Below, one piece after another: positions 25,805 to 34,800 of a stretch of DNA of 64,000 nucleotides (positions within the stretch are counted from its first letter, which is position 1; the number at the start of each line of letters is the position of its first letter). This stretch comes from VAZQ01 sp034669045 (GTDB lineage Bacteria > Pseudomonadota > Alphaproteobacteria > Rhizobiales > Xanthobacteraceae). Below the pieces are notes generated by a model. The model was not told the origin of the DNA. It saw only the letters and a program-made list of their open reading frames with translations, and did not search any database. The position numbers and the translations under genes are program-made. The stretch spans positions 13,378-77,377 of the forward strand of contig JAXDOD010000086.1 in the NCBI GenBank assembly GCA_034669045.1, written 5' to 3'.

Positions 25805-26878
25805 ATGCTTGCCCCGGAATTCCGTCCCAAACGCCGCGAAGAACGCGATGGTCTCGCGACGACACTCGTCACCGGCGGCGCCGGTTTCATCGGTTCTCAC
25901 CTGTGTGACCGGCTCCTGCAGAAAGGGCAGCGCGTCCTCTGCGTCGATAACCTCTATACCGGCCAGCGCGCCAACATCCGCCCGCTCCTGAACCACCCCA
26001 ACTTCAGCTTCATCGAGCACGACATCTGCGAGCCGCTGTCGATCGCGGCGCCAGTGCACCGCATCTATAATCTCGCCTGCGCCGCATCCCCCCGCCATTA
26101 CCAGCGCAACCCGCTCGGCACGATGAAGACATGCGTGCTTGGCTCCGCTCATCTCCTTGAGCTCGCGCGGCAGAAATCCGCCAGGATCCTGCAAGCCTCG
26201 ACCAGCGAGGTCTATGGCGATCCCGAAATTCATCCCCAGCCCGAAGAGTATGTCGGGCACGTCAATCCGGTCGGTCCACGCGCCTGCTACGACGAAGGCA
26301 AGCGTGCCGCCGAGACACTGTTTTGCGACTATCGCCGTCTGTTCGGCCTGGAAATCAAGATCGCGCGCATCTTCAATACCTATGGTCCGCGCATGCTGAA
26401 AAACGACGGCCGCGTGGTCTCGAACTTCATCGTGCAGGCGCTCGGCGACGAGCCGATCACGATCTATGGGGACGGCACGCAGACTCGGTCTTTCTGTTAC
26501 GTCGACGACCTCGTCCGTGGCCTGGAACTGCTGATGGAGAGCGCGAGCGATTTCACCGGACCGTGCAACCTGGGCAATCCTCATGAGGTCACGGTCGACG
26601 AGATTGCCCGGCTGATCCTCGAACAAACCGGGTCGCGCTCAAAGCTCGTGCATCGAGCGCTGCCGCAAGACGATCCCAAGCGCCGGCGACCGATCATCAA
26701 GAAGGCCAAGGAGGTGTTGGGCTGGAGTCCGACCGTGCCGCTCGCGGAGGGATTGCGCATGACGATCGCCTATTTTTCGCTGCGCGTGGCGGCGCCGGAA
26801 AGGGAGGAGGTGCTCGCGGCACCGCTGTCGGGCCGCATACAACAGCTTCGCCGCATCACCAACGCGGCGATGCGCTGA
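25805..26878 (+). CDS. UDP-glucuronate decarboxylase (UDP-xylose synthase)
   Basis: This cytoplasmic SDR of 357 aa converts UDP-glucuronate to UDP-xylose. It has VTGGAGFIGSHLCDRLL, the serine/aromatic stretch QASTSEVYGDPEIHPQ, and the diagnostic GPRACYDEGKRAAETLFCDY (Tyr/Lys pair with the conserved Arg) near residues 155-175. RSFCYVDDLVRGL follows. These are features of UXS-type enzymes rather than of simple epimerases. A 20-residue N-terminal extension is present. With UDP-glucose dehydrogenase directly downstream, the pair forms a complete UDP-glucose to UDP-xylose route for this locus, matching the xylosidase-like gene. Confidence 0.9.
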   Translation: MLAPEFRPKRREERDGLATTLVTGGAGFIGSHLCDRLLQKGQRVLCVDNLYTGQRANIRPLLNHPNFSFIEHDICEPLSIAAPVHRIYNLACAASPRHYQRNPLGTMKTCVLGSAHLLELARQKSARILQASTSEVYGDPEIHPQPEEYVGHVNPVGPRACYDEGKRAAETLFCDYRRLFGLEIKIARIFNTYGPRMLKNDGRVVSNFIVQALGDEPITIYGDGTQTRSFCYVDDLVRGLELLMESASDFTGPCNLGNPHEVTVDEIARLILEQTGSRSKLVHRALPQDDPKRRRPIIKKAKEVLGWSPTVPLAEGLRMTIAYFSLRVAAPEREEVLAAPLSGRIQQLRRITNAAMR

Positions 26879-26901
26879 TCCGGAGACAAGGAGTGCTGCC
26901 A

Positions 26902-28356
26902 GTGCGTATCTGCATCGTAGGAACCGGCTATGTCGGACTTGTCTCCGGCGCGTGCTTCGCCGATTGGGGGCACCACGTGACATGCGTCGACGCCGATTGC
27001 GACAAAATCGCCATCCTCAATCGCGGCGAGCTGCCGATCTACGAACCTGGGCTCGCGGAGATCACGGAAAAGAATGTCAAGGCAGGGACCCTCTCTTTTT
27101 CGACCGACCTGACGGCAAGTGCATGGAACGCGGACGCCGTGTTCATAACGGTCGGTACGCCACCGCGCCCGGCCGATGGCCACGCGGATCTGTCCAGTGT
27201 CTATGCGGTGGCCCGGGAGATCGCCCCCGCCTTGTCGCATGGCGTGGTGATCGTCATCAAATCCACGGTTCCGGTGGGAACCTGCGACGAGGTGGAGCGG
27301 CTCATCTCGGAGCGGCGGCCGCAGCTTGATTTCCAGGTCGCGTCGAACCCCGAATTCCTGCGTGCCGGCGCGGCCATTCGCGATTTCAAGAAGCCCGATC
27401 GCATCGTCATCGGTGGCGAGCGTTGCGCATGCGAACGGATCGCGGAGATATATCGGCCGCTTGTCCTGGACCGCACGCCGGTCGTCTACACCAGCCGCCG
27501 GTCGGGCGAGCTGATCAAATACGCCTCCAACGCATTCCTCGCGACCAAGATCGCCTATATCAACGAGGTTGCCGACATCTGCGAGCGCGTCGGCGCGGAC
27601 GTGCAGGAAGTCGCCCACGGGATGGGCCTCGACTCCCGCATCGGACCGAAATTTCTGAACGCGGGGCCCGGCTTCGGCGGCTCATGTTTTCCGAAGGATA
27701 CCCTCGCGCTCATGAAGATGGCAGAGGATGTCGACGCGCCAATGCGCATTGTCGAAAGCGTGTTCACGGCCAATGAGCGCCGCAAGCGGGCCATGGTCCG
27801 AAAGATCTCGGCGGCTCTCGGCACCCCGCTCCTCGGCAAGACGGTTGCGCTGCTTGGGCTCACCTTCAAACCCGACACCGATGATATGCGGGAAGCTCCT
27901 TCGATTTCGCTGATCGCGGGTCTGCGCGACATGAGAGCACTGGTGCGGGCCTACGATCCGGTGGCGGCCGATCAGAAGGCCGTTCCCCGGGACATTACCT
28001 GTTGCGTGTCGCCCTACGAGGCAGCCAAGGGCGCCGACGTGCTGGTCGTGGTCACCGAATGGGAGGAATTTCGAAATCTCGAGCTGAAGCGACTGAAGGA
28101 GGTGATGCGTTCGCCGATCATGCTCGATCTGCGAGGACTCTACTCCGCCGACAGCATGAACCGGATCGGATTCCGCTACTACCGGATTGGTGCGCCGCAG
28201 CTCGTCCCGACCGCGAGAGCAGCTCCCCGGCAAATCGCGCCCTCTCGCCGGTTGCACATGAACGGCGCGGAGAAGCACACCAACGGGTCGGCGCGCAAAC
28301 CGAAGCGCCAGCGCAGGATCGCCGCGGCAGCCAGTCCGACAACTTTGCCGGCGTGA
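26902..28356 (+). CDS. ugd: UDP-glucose 6-dehydrogenase
   Basis: This enzyme oxidises UDP-glucose twice to UDP-glucuronate. It has the NAD loop ICIVGTGYVGLVSGACFADW at the start, K in VIKSTVPVGTCDEV, the nucleophile C262 in GPGFGGSCFPKDTLAL, and TFKPDTDDMREAPS in the C-terminal domain. At 484 aa it is about 45 longer than usual because of a basic C-terminal tail (KHTNGSARKPKRQRR). Two GTG starts are possible; 26902 has AAGGAG at a proper eight-base distance, 26893 does not. Last gene of the second coupled run, with a 23-base gap from the decarboxylase. Confidence 0.93.
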   Translation: MRICIVGTGYVGLVSGACFADWGHHVTCVDADCDKIAILNRGELPIYEPGLAEITEKNVKAGTLSFSTDLTASAWNADAVFITVGTPPRPADGHADLSSVYAVAREIAPALSHGVVIVIKSTVPVGTCDEVERLISERRPQLDFQVASNPEFLRAGAAIRDFKKPDRIVIGGERCACERIAEIYRPLVLDRTPVVYTSRRSGELIKYASNAFLATKIAYINEVADICERVGADVQEVAHGMGLDSRIGPKFLNAGPGFGGSCFPKDTLALMKMAEDVDAPMRIVESVFTANERRKRAMVRKISAALGTPLLGKTVALLGLTFKPDTDDMREAPSISLIAGLRDMRALVRAYDPVAADQKAVPRDITCCVSPYEAAKGADVLVVVTEWEEFRNLELKRLKEVMRSPIMLDLRGLYSADSMNRIGFRYYRIGAPQLVPTARAAPRQIAPSRRLHMNGAEKHTNGSARKPKRQRRIAAAASPTTLPA

Positions 28357-28462
28357 CCGACCGCAAGCCCGCCAAAGTCGCGTTTCCGACTCTGGAGCTA
28401 AACAACCCGCAATGGAATTGACGTGCGAAGGCCGCAGGTCGCGGCCAGGAAAGGAGCATTCC

Positions 28463-28852
28463 ATGTGCGACTACAGTCTCCAAGAGGTCCAGTCTCGCGG
28501 CGCCAATGTCGCCGACAAGCTGATCACCCGCAACTTCGGAACCGGCACGCGAGGCTTTTGCTCGCTTGACGATCCGAACACCGCTGTTTGCGTGCTTCCC
28601 GGGACCGAACTCGCCTTCGACCGCGCGATCGAGGCCAATGTGCCGACCGACCCTCACCGGACGGCGATCTTCCGGCAAGTCAACAAATCCGTCCCGCACA
28701 CTCACCACGACGCGCTGGAACTACCCGGCGGCCAGATGTTGATGCTGACCCACCTCCACGAAGGTCAGGTGGCGACGGTGTTGCAGCTTCCGGCGCTGCC
28801 CAAGACTCCGCAGGAGATCGCGGAGCAGACGAGAGCGGTCTACGTCGGCTAG
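28463..28852 (+). CDS. Conserved hypothetical protein, 129 aa
   Basis: ATG at 28463 is preceded by AAAGGAG at seven bases. The protein begins MCDYSLQEVQSRGANVADKL and holds VNKSVPHTHHDALELPGG, a His-rich stretch that could bind a metal. Mid-region GTRGFCSLDDPNTAVCVLPG has two Cys. No family I can name. It sits 107 bases after the dehydrogenase with no exact EcfG-type site in between, so it may be read through from the glycan operon. Probably a small cytoplasmic protein. Confidence 0.55.
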   Translation: MCDYSLQEVQSRGANVADKLITRNFGTGTRGFCSLDDPNTAVCVLPGTELAFDRAIEANVPTDPHRTAIFRQVNKSVPHTHHDALELPGGQMLMLTHLHEGQVATVLQLPALPKTPQEIAEQTRAVYVG

Positions 28853-28998
28853 GATTTTTGTGTGACATGGCCCCCGGCCTGCTGCAGGAGGTCGGAGGCG
28901 GACTGACACCGGGGATCAGGCGATCGCCTCCTCGGTTTCGCTCGAAAAAATATAGCGGTCTTTGCGGCGGTTGCGGGCAGCAAAATTCGCTCCTGCAA

Positions 28999-29023
28999 GG
29001 AACTGCGCGCGGCAGAGGTCGTT
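28999..29023 (+). promoter_or_regulatory. EcfG-type promoter before Crp/Fnr regulator
   Basis: GGAAC (28999-29003), 16 bases, CGTT (29020-29023), an exact consensus match 60 bases before the start of the regulator. Confidence 0.72.
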
Positions 29024-29083
29024 TAACGGACAGAAATTAGAATTCGTAGGTGTGGCGTTGCAGCCCGCATGGGGTGAAGCGGA

Positions 29084-29821
29084 ATGCTGTTCGGTGCTCA
29101 ATCAGAAAACCGTCTTCTGTCAATGCTCCCCCGGGCGGATTTGGAGACGCTGCGCCGGCATCTCCGGAGCACGGTGCTCTCGCAGCAATCGATCCTGTTC
29201 GAGGCCGGCGACACCATAGCCAAGGCGTATTTCCCGTACAGCGGGGCGGTCTCGCTCGCCGTCGTGCTGTCCGGGGGACAAATGATCGAGACCGCGATCG
29301 TCGGCAAGCACGGCGTCGTGGGCGGATCGGCCGCTCTCGATGCTCAGCCGGCCTCCTGCCGGGCCATTGTCCAGCTTGAAGGCGCTGCCTGGGCCATCGA
29401 CATGGAACTCCTGCGGCAGATCGCGAAGTCGCACCCGGCGATTCGCTCCTTGTTGAATTGGCACGAGTGGGTCCTGCTCGCTCAGACGCAGCAGGCGGTC
29501 GCCTGCAACGCGTCCCACGCGCTCGAAGCCCGGCTCTGCTGCTGGCTCCTTCGCGCCAGCGATGCCTGCGGCAAGACAATTCTCTCGACGACCCAGGACT
29601 CCGTCGCGGAGATCCTGGGCGTGCGACGAACCAGCATCTCGTTGGTTGCCCACAACATGCAACAGGCGGGCTACATCAGAACCCGGCGCGGCCAGACTGA
29701 AATTCTCAACATGGAAGCGTTACGGCAGGGTGCTTGCGAGTGTTACGGCAAGACCGCTCTGCACTACGACCGATTGCTCTCCGCAGCCGGTCCGCGGCTC
29801 AACGAGGTCCAGATCGCGTAA
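29084..29821 (+). CDS. Crp/Fnr-family transcriptional regulator
   Basis: This 245-aa protein has the cyclic-nucleotide-binding beta barrel (LFEAGDTIAKAYFPYSGAVS, about 38-57) and a C-terminal winged helix at about 170-215, TQDSVAEILGVRRTSISLV, the recognition helix. No FNR-type N-terminal cysteines are present, and the Crp cAMP signature RESAR is not visible, so the ligand is unclear. An exact general-stress promoter precedes it, which would make it a second-tier regulator. Start at 29084 is the first ATG; later ATGs would cut into the barrel. It may act on neighbouring genes, but no operator sites are clear. Confidence 0.87.
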   Translation: MLFGAQSENRLLSMLPRADLETLRRHLRSTVLSQQSILFEAGDTIAKAYFPYSGAVSLAVVLSGGQMIETAIVGKHGVVGGSAALDAQPASCRAIVQLEGAAWAIDMELLRQIAKSHPAIRSLLNWHEWVLLAQTQQAVACNASHALEARLCCWLLRASDACGKTILSTTQDSVAEILGVRRTSISLVAHNMQQAGYIRTRRGQTEILNMEALRQGACECYGKTALHYDRLLSAAGPRLNEVQIA

Positions 29822-29858
29822 GGCATTTGGTCCGCTCGTTCATGCAGCGTCGCGTGCG

Positions 29859-29884
29859 GGAACGCCTGACGCGGGGCCATCGTT
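29859..29884 (+). promoter_or_regulatory. EcfG-type promoter before the 90-aa protein
   Basis: GGAAC (29859-29863), 17 bases, CGTT (29881-29884), exact consensus match 43 bases before the ATG at 29928. Confidence 0.74.
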
Positions 29885-29927
29885 AAGCCGGCGGGAACAC
29901 TCCCGCGAACACGAGCAGGAGGCCATC

Positions 29928-30200
29928 ATGTCCGAAGCCAAGGTCACCACGGATCACGAGCAAATCCGCCGCTGGGCGGAACAACGAGGCGGTAAGCCGG
30001 CCACTGTCAAACGTACCAAGTCAAAGGACGAGCCCGGTATTCTCCGGCTGGATTTCGAGCCCCCGGATGAAGGATTGGAACCGATCGACTGGGATGACTT
30101 CTTCGATAAATTCGAAAAGGAAAAGCTGGCCTTTTTGTACAACGACCGGACCGCTGACGGCAAAGTGAGCCGGTTTCACAAGTTGATCAACCGCTCGTAA
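29928..30200 (+). CDS. Small acidic stress-linked protein, 90 aa
   Basis: ATG at 29928 with AGGAGG just upstream. The 90-aa product is charged: QIRRWAEQRGGKPATVKRTK, then GILRLDFEPPDEG, then a strongly acidic helix EPIDWDDFFDKFEKEKLAFL. Similar small proteins in Bradyrhizobium are often mislabelled '1,4-alpha-glucan branching enzyme', a label I do not accept because no enzyme domain fits in 90 residues. An exact EcfG-type promoter lies 43 bases upstream, so a general-stress role (DNA- or protein-binding) is plausible. Function unknown. Confidence 0.7.
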   Translation: MSEAKVTTDHEQIRRWAEQRGGKPATVKRTKSKDEPGILRLDFEPPDEGLEPIDWDDFFDKFEKEKLAFLYNDRTADGKVSRFHKLINRS

Positions 30201-30377
30201 GACATCCTGCGGACGCTGCAGAGACGTCGCGCCGTCCGCGACGTCGGGCGGCAAACCAGCGTCCTCGCGGGACCGCGTCGCCAGCAGCCTATACCGGCGC
30301 CGAGACCTGCACGACGGAGGAACCTTCTCCGGCGCACAAGATTGACAGCCTGACGGCTCCGGAGTCTCCGATCATCG

Positions 30378-31679
30378 ATGCTGCAGAAACGAGACATCGA
30401 GCCGCCGGTCCCTCATTCCGAGCCACGCAAGCGCCGCGGTCTCGCCCGCGCCCTTGGTCTCGGCGTCGTGACTGGCGCAGCGGACGACGATTGCTCCGCG
30501 ATCGGGACATACGCGAGCGCAGGCGCACAATTCGGCCTGTCCTTGCTGTGGACTGCCCCTGTCACCTTCCCGATGATGTTCGCCGTCGTCTATCTGTCCT
30601 CGAAGTTAGGACAGGTCACCGGGCGAGGGCTGTTCCACGTCATCAAGGAGAACTACTCCGGCTGGATACTCTGGCCCGCGTTGATCGGCGTGCTCATTGG
30701 CAACATCATTGAGGCCGCGGCAGACCTCGGCGGAATGGCGGCGGCCCTGAACATCTTCATTCCGCTGCCTGTCCCTGTGATCGTGATCGGCGTCGCGGCC
30801 GTCATGCTTGCGTTCCAGATATGGGGGTCATACGAGCTCATTCGAAATATCTTCCGATGGCTTGCCCTGATCCTATTCGCCTACGTCGCCTCAGCGCTGC
30901 TCGCAAAGCCTGATCCATGGGAGGTGCTGCGCGGGACCTTCGTCCCGACGGTCCAGTTTTCTCGCGAGTTCCTGTCGATCCTCGTGGCAATCGTCGGAAC
31001 GACGCTCTCGGCCTATCTGTACAGTTGGCAGTCGAACGTCGAGGTCGAAGAGGAGATCGCGCAAGGACGAACCACCGTCGAGCAGCGGCACGGCGCAACC
31101 GACCATGAGCTGCGTCAGTCCCGCACGGACATCCTCGTGGGCATGCTCTTCTCGAACGTCATCATGTACTTCATCATTCTTTCCACCGGGGCGACACTTC
31201 ATAAAGCCGGCGAGACCAACGTCGAGACCGCCGCCCAAGCCGCGGAAGCGCTCCGCCCGCTTGCCGGTGATGCGGCTGGGATCCTGTTCGCTCTGGGCAT
31301 TATCGCCGTGGGATTTCTGGCAGTGCCGATCATGACCACCGGCGCCGCTTACGATTTGTGCCAAGTGATGGGCTGGAAGAGCAGCCTTCACGCCAAGCCC
31401 AAGGAAGCCAAGAAGTTCTACGTTGTGATCGTCGCGTTTACCGTCGTGGCGGTCGGCTTGAATTTTCTGGGCTTCAATCCGATGAAGGCTTTGGTCTATT
31501 CAGGAATCGTGCAGGGATTTTCGACTCCGCCGCTGCTGCTCCTGATCTTGCTGATGACGAACAACCGGCGGATCATGGGCGATCAGGTGAATACGACGCC
31601 GATCAATGTACTGGGTTGGGCAACCGTCGCGGCGATCTTCTCCGCAAGCGCCGCCCTCGTGTTGTTGTGGCTGTTGTAG
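30378..31679 (+). CDS. NRAMP-family (SLC11-like) divalent metal transporter
   Basis: This inner-membrane protein of 433 aa has about 11 hydrophobic segments. The N-terminal helix 1, TGAADDDCSAIGTYASAGAQ, replaces the usual DPGN metal motif with DDDCS. Helix 6, GTTLSAYLYSWQSN, replaces the MPH motif. Both changes are typical of divergent, NRAMP-related bacterial transporters rather than MntH. A cytosolic charged loop, VEVEEEIAQGRTTVEQRHGA, follows. The metal is therefore uncertain and could be Mg or another ion. The GGAAC upstream at 30319 lacks a proper -10, so I do not claim stress control. It is convergent with the helicase. Confidence 0.83.
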   Translation: MLQKRDIEPPVPHSEPRKRRGLARALGLGVVTGAADDDCSAIGTYASAGAQFGLSLLWTAPVTFPMMFAVVYLSSKLGQVTGRGLFHVIKENYSGWILWPALIGVLIGNIIEAAADLGGMAAALNIFIPLPVPVIVIGVAAVMLAFQIWGSYELIRNIFRWLALILFAYVASALLAKPDPWEVLRGTFVPTVQFSREFLSILVAIVGTTLSAYLYSWQSNVEVEEEIAQGRTTVEQRHGATDHELRQSRTDILVGMLFSNVIMYFIILSTGATLHKAGETNVETAAQAAEALRPLAGDAAGILFALGIIAVGFLAVPIMTTGAAYDLCQVMGWKSSLHAKPKEAKKFYVVIVAFTVVAVGLNFLGFNPMKALVYSGIVQGFSTPPLLLLILLMTNNRRIMGDQVNTTPINVLGWATVAAIFSASAALVLLWLL

Positions 31680-31818
31680 ACCCAAGGCGGCCCCTGCCAC
31701 TGCGCGGAATGGCGTCGCGAGACGCCGTCCCCATGGCGCAGACGCCGTTTCAGTTGTCCAATCAATTGAATGGATCAAGCACGCGTCGGGCGCTTTGATC
31801 TCAAGCGCCAACTGCATG

Positions 31819-34800
31819 CTACGGGGCGCGGCCTGGCGACACGGTCTCGACGGCGGCTTCGCGGCGGACCTCGCCGATGGCATGAGGCGATATCGGCGGC
31901 GCGTGCAAAGGCCCTCTCAGCAGCGCTTTCTGCGCCGTCCACTCCCTGGCATGGTCAAGAGTTTCGAGAAACACAATGTCACCCGCCGCCAGGACCGCCG
32001 TCGGAATGCCGTCGCGGTACAGCAGCCGGTTGCCGGCCAAGGCGGGCAGCTTCGCCCCTGGCGTGAGGATGCCAACCAGATTTAGCGGGTCCGCGCCCGA
32101 CACCGAGACCCATTGATCGGTGGTTGCCTGCCGTCGCGTGGCGCGCAGCAGGCCGATCGCTTCAGGCAGCGCAAACTGCTCGCCCGAGAAGCCGGCGACG
32201 AAGCGGCCGCCCCGGATCTCACCGCGGCTTTCGAGCCGGCGATAGACGCGGAGCAACTCGCGCCACGGCGGAAGCCAGGCGGCCTCACGCTCCAACAACC
32301 GCCAGAACACGACGCCGTAACGCGTCAGCAGCGTGCGGGCGACATGCTCGATCGCGTCACCATTGCGCTCCGCCGCGGCCGGGCGCCGGACCAGGGCCCA
32401 GCGCCCCGCATCCTCCATCCCGAACGACGCGGTGCGCCGGCGCCTTCGTCCATTCGGGCCAGGCCGGCGCTCGCTTGACGGCACCAGCAGCGCACGCAGC
32501 CCGCCGAAGCTGTCGGAGGTCACAACACCGAGTGCGACCAGCTCGGCGAGCGCTTCCTCCACCTGCGAGCGCAGCAACCCACTGGTGTCCATCAGTTCGT
32601 CGAAGAACGACGCGCCCTGCTCTTTGATGCGGTCCGCGAGCACTTGCGCCCGCGGGCTCGCGTGCACGGCGGCATGGCGCGGAGACAGCGACGTCCAAAT
32701 GCCGGCATGACGCCGCGGCAGCAGCGTGATCGGCGTCGTCCGCACCGGTGCAGGCCGCCCTTCGCCATTGCTCCGGCTGTTGCGGGGACGCAGCCGCATC
32801 CAGGCGATATGGCCGGCAAGACAGCGTTCGTCGAGCCAGTCCGGCTCATAGTCGGCGAGACGCGCCGCCAGAATTTCGCTCTCCCAGGCGCCCGCAGGGG
32901 CCTCGAAGCCTTCGAGTTGCGCCACCACATGATCGAGTGCCTTCGGCCCCGCCATCCGCGCCTCGGCGGATACGTGTTGCCACGCAAACAGAAAGCGCAG
33001 GAAGTCGCGCGCCGCGACCGGCTCGATCTCCGCGCGCAGTCGCTTGAGCGTGTAATGGTGAATGCGCGACAGCAGCCTGCGCTCGCACCATTCGTCGGCG
33101 GCTGCTTCCGGCGTGAAGCGCCCGCGCATCGCAAAGCCTTCCGCCTCGAGCGCGGCGAGCGGGACTGCGACCTCGCCCGTGCGCAGACCGAGAGGGTGCG
33201 CGAGGGCATCGACCCCGGCCGGGCCCAGCCCTTCGAGCCGTCCGCGTACGATCTCCACCAGGGCTTGGTCGGGCGACCATGACTGCTCGCCATGCCGCGA
33301 TGGGACGGCGAGCGCCGGCGCGGTTTTCAGCTTTGGCCACAAAGCGCGAAACTGAGGCAATCGCTCCGCCGAGACCCACAATATCGATCCCGCGATCTCG
33401 AACTGCGCGGCGCGGTTTTGCCCGGCAAGCTCGGCGAGCCAGCCGCTCCAGCGCGGGTCGGGCTGGACTTCGTCGCCGGTCAAGAAGCCGAGCCACACTA
33501 AGGCATCGTGCAATTCGTCGGCATTTTCCGCCTCCGGCCAGGCTTCAGACCGAACCCGCGCGATGGCGTCAGGATCGAGACGGCCGAGATCGGCGGCGTC
33601 CTGCGGCGACATCCAGCGACGCGCCATCACCGCCTGGGTCCGGCGTTCCTCCAGCGGAGCGTCATCGAGATAGGCATAGGGCCGCGCCGACAACACTTCG
33701 AGCGCCAGCGGCGAGGGCTGCGTCAGGTCGCGCACGATGACGCGCACCGCACCCGACTCGATGCCGCGGAGCAGGCGCTCGAGGCCCTCGAGGTCCATCG
33801 CTTCCGTCAGGCTGTCGCCGATGGCTTGCCGGACCAGCGGATGGTCCGGGATTTCGCGCTCGCCCGGAAGATTCTCCGCGCAGGCGATCTGGTCGGGGAA
33901 CACCGCTCCGATCAGGTCCTCGGCACCCATGCGGGCGAGCTGCGGCGGCACCTTCCTGCCGCCACGAAAGCGCGGCAGCGCGAGCGCCACGCCGATCACC
34001 CAGCGCCAGCGCGTGGTGAACATCGGCGAGTCGAGCAGCGCCTGGGTAAGCACGGCGCGCACCGTGCCGGAATGCAGGTAGCGCGCGACCTCGTCGAGCG
34101 CAAAGCTGTGCGCCTGCGTGAGCGAGATCACGATGTTGTCCTCGGTGGCGGCCGCCTGCAGCTCGAAATTGAATGTGACGCAGAACCGCTTGCGGAGCGC
34201 GAGCCCCCAAGCCCGGTTGATGCGGCTGCCGTAGGGCGAATGCACGACGAGCTGCATGCCGCCGGCTTCGTCGAAGAAGCGCTCCAGAACGATGGCGTCC
34301 TGCGTCGGCAGGCAGCCGAGCGCCGCATGTCCGGCGGCAAGATATTCGACCAGTTGCTCCGCGGCAGCCGGGAGCATCGCGAGATCGTCGATCAGCCAAC
34401 GCAATGCCGCTTGGCCGGACGGATCGCGCCGCAGATGCGCCGAGACGTCCGTGCGCAGGCGCGACACCGATTCCGAGAGCTCGTCGCTGCGCCCCGGCGC
34501 CTCGCCCAGCCAGAACGGAATTGTCGGCGCCGCGCCGTGCGCGTCCTCGACGCGAACGACGCCGCGCTCGACGCGCTGGATCCGATAGCTCCTGTTGCCG
34601 AGCTGGAAGATGTCGCCGGCTAGACTTTCGACCGCGAAATCCTCGTTCACGGTGCCGACGACATGGTTCTCGGGTTCGAGCAGGACCTGGTAGTCGGCAT
34701 TGTCCGGAATAGTGCCGCCGGAGGTGAGCGCCGTGAGCCGCGCGCCGCGGCGGCCGCGCAGCAGCCGGTTGATGCCGTCATAGTGGATGAGCGCCCCGCG

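Noticed and set aside
30319..30343. GGAAC upstream of the NRAMP-like gene
   Set aside because: Sixteen or seventeen bases later the sequence is GATT or ATTG, not CGTT, so it is not called a stress promoter.
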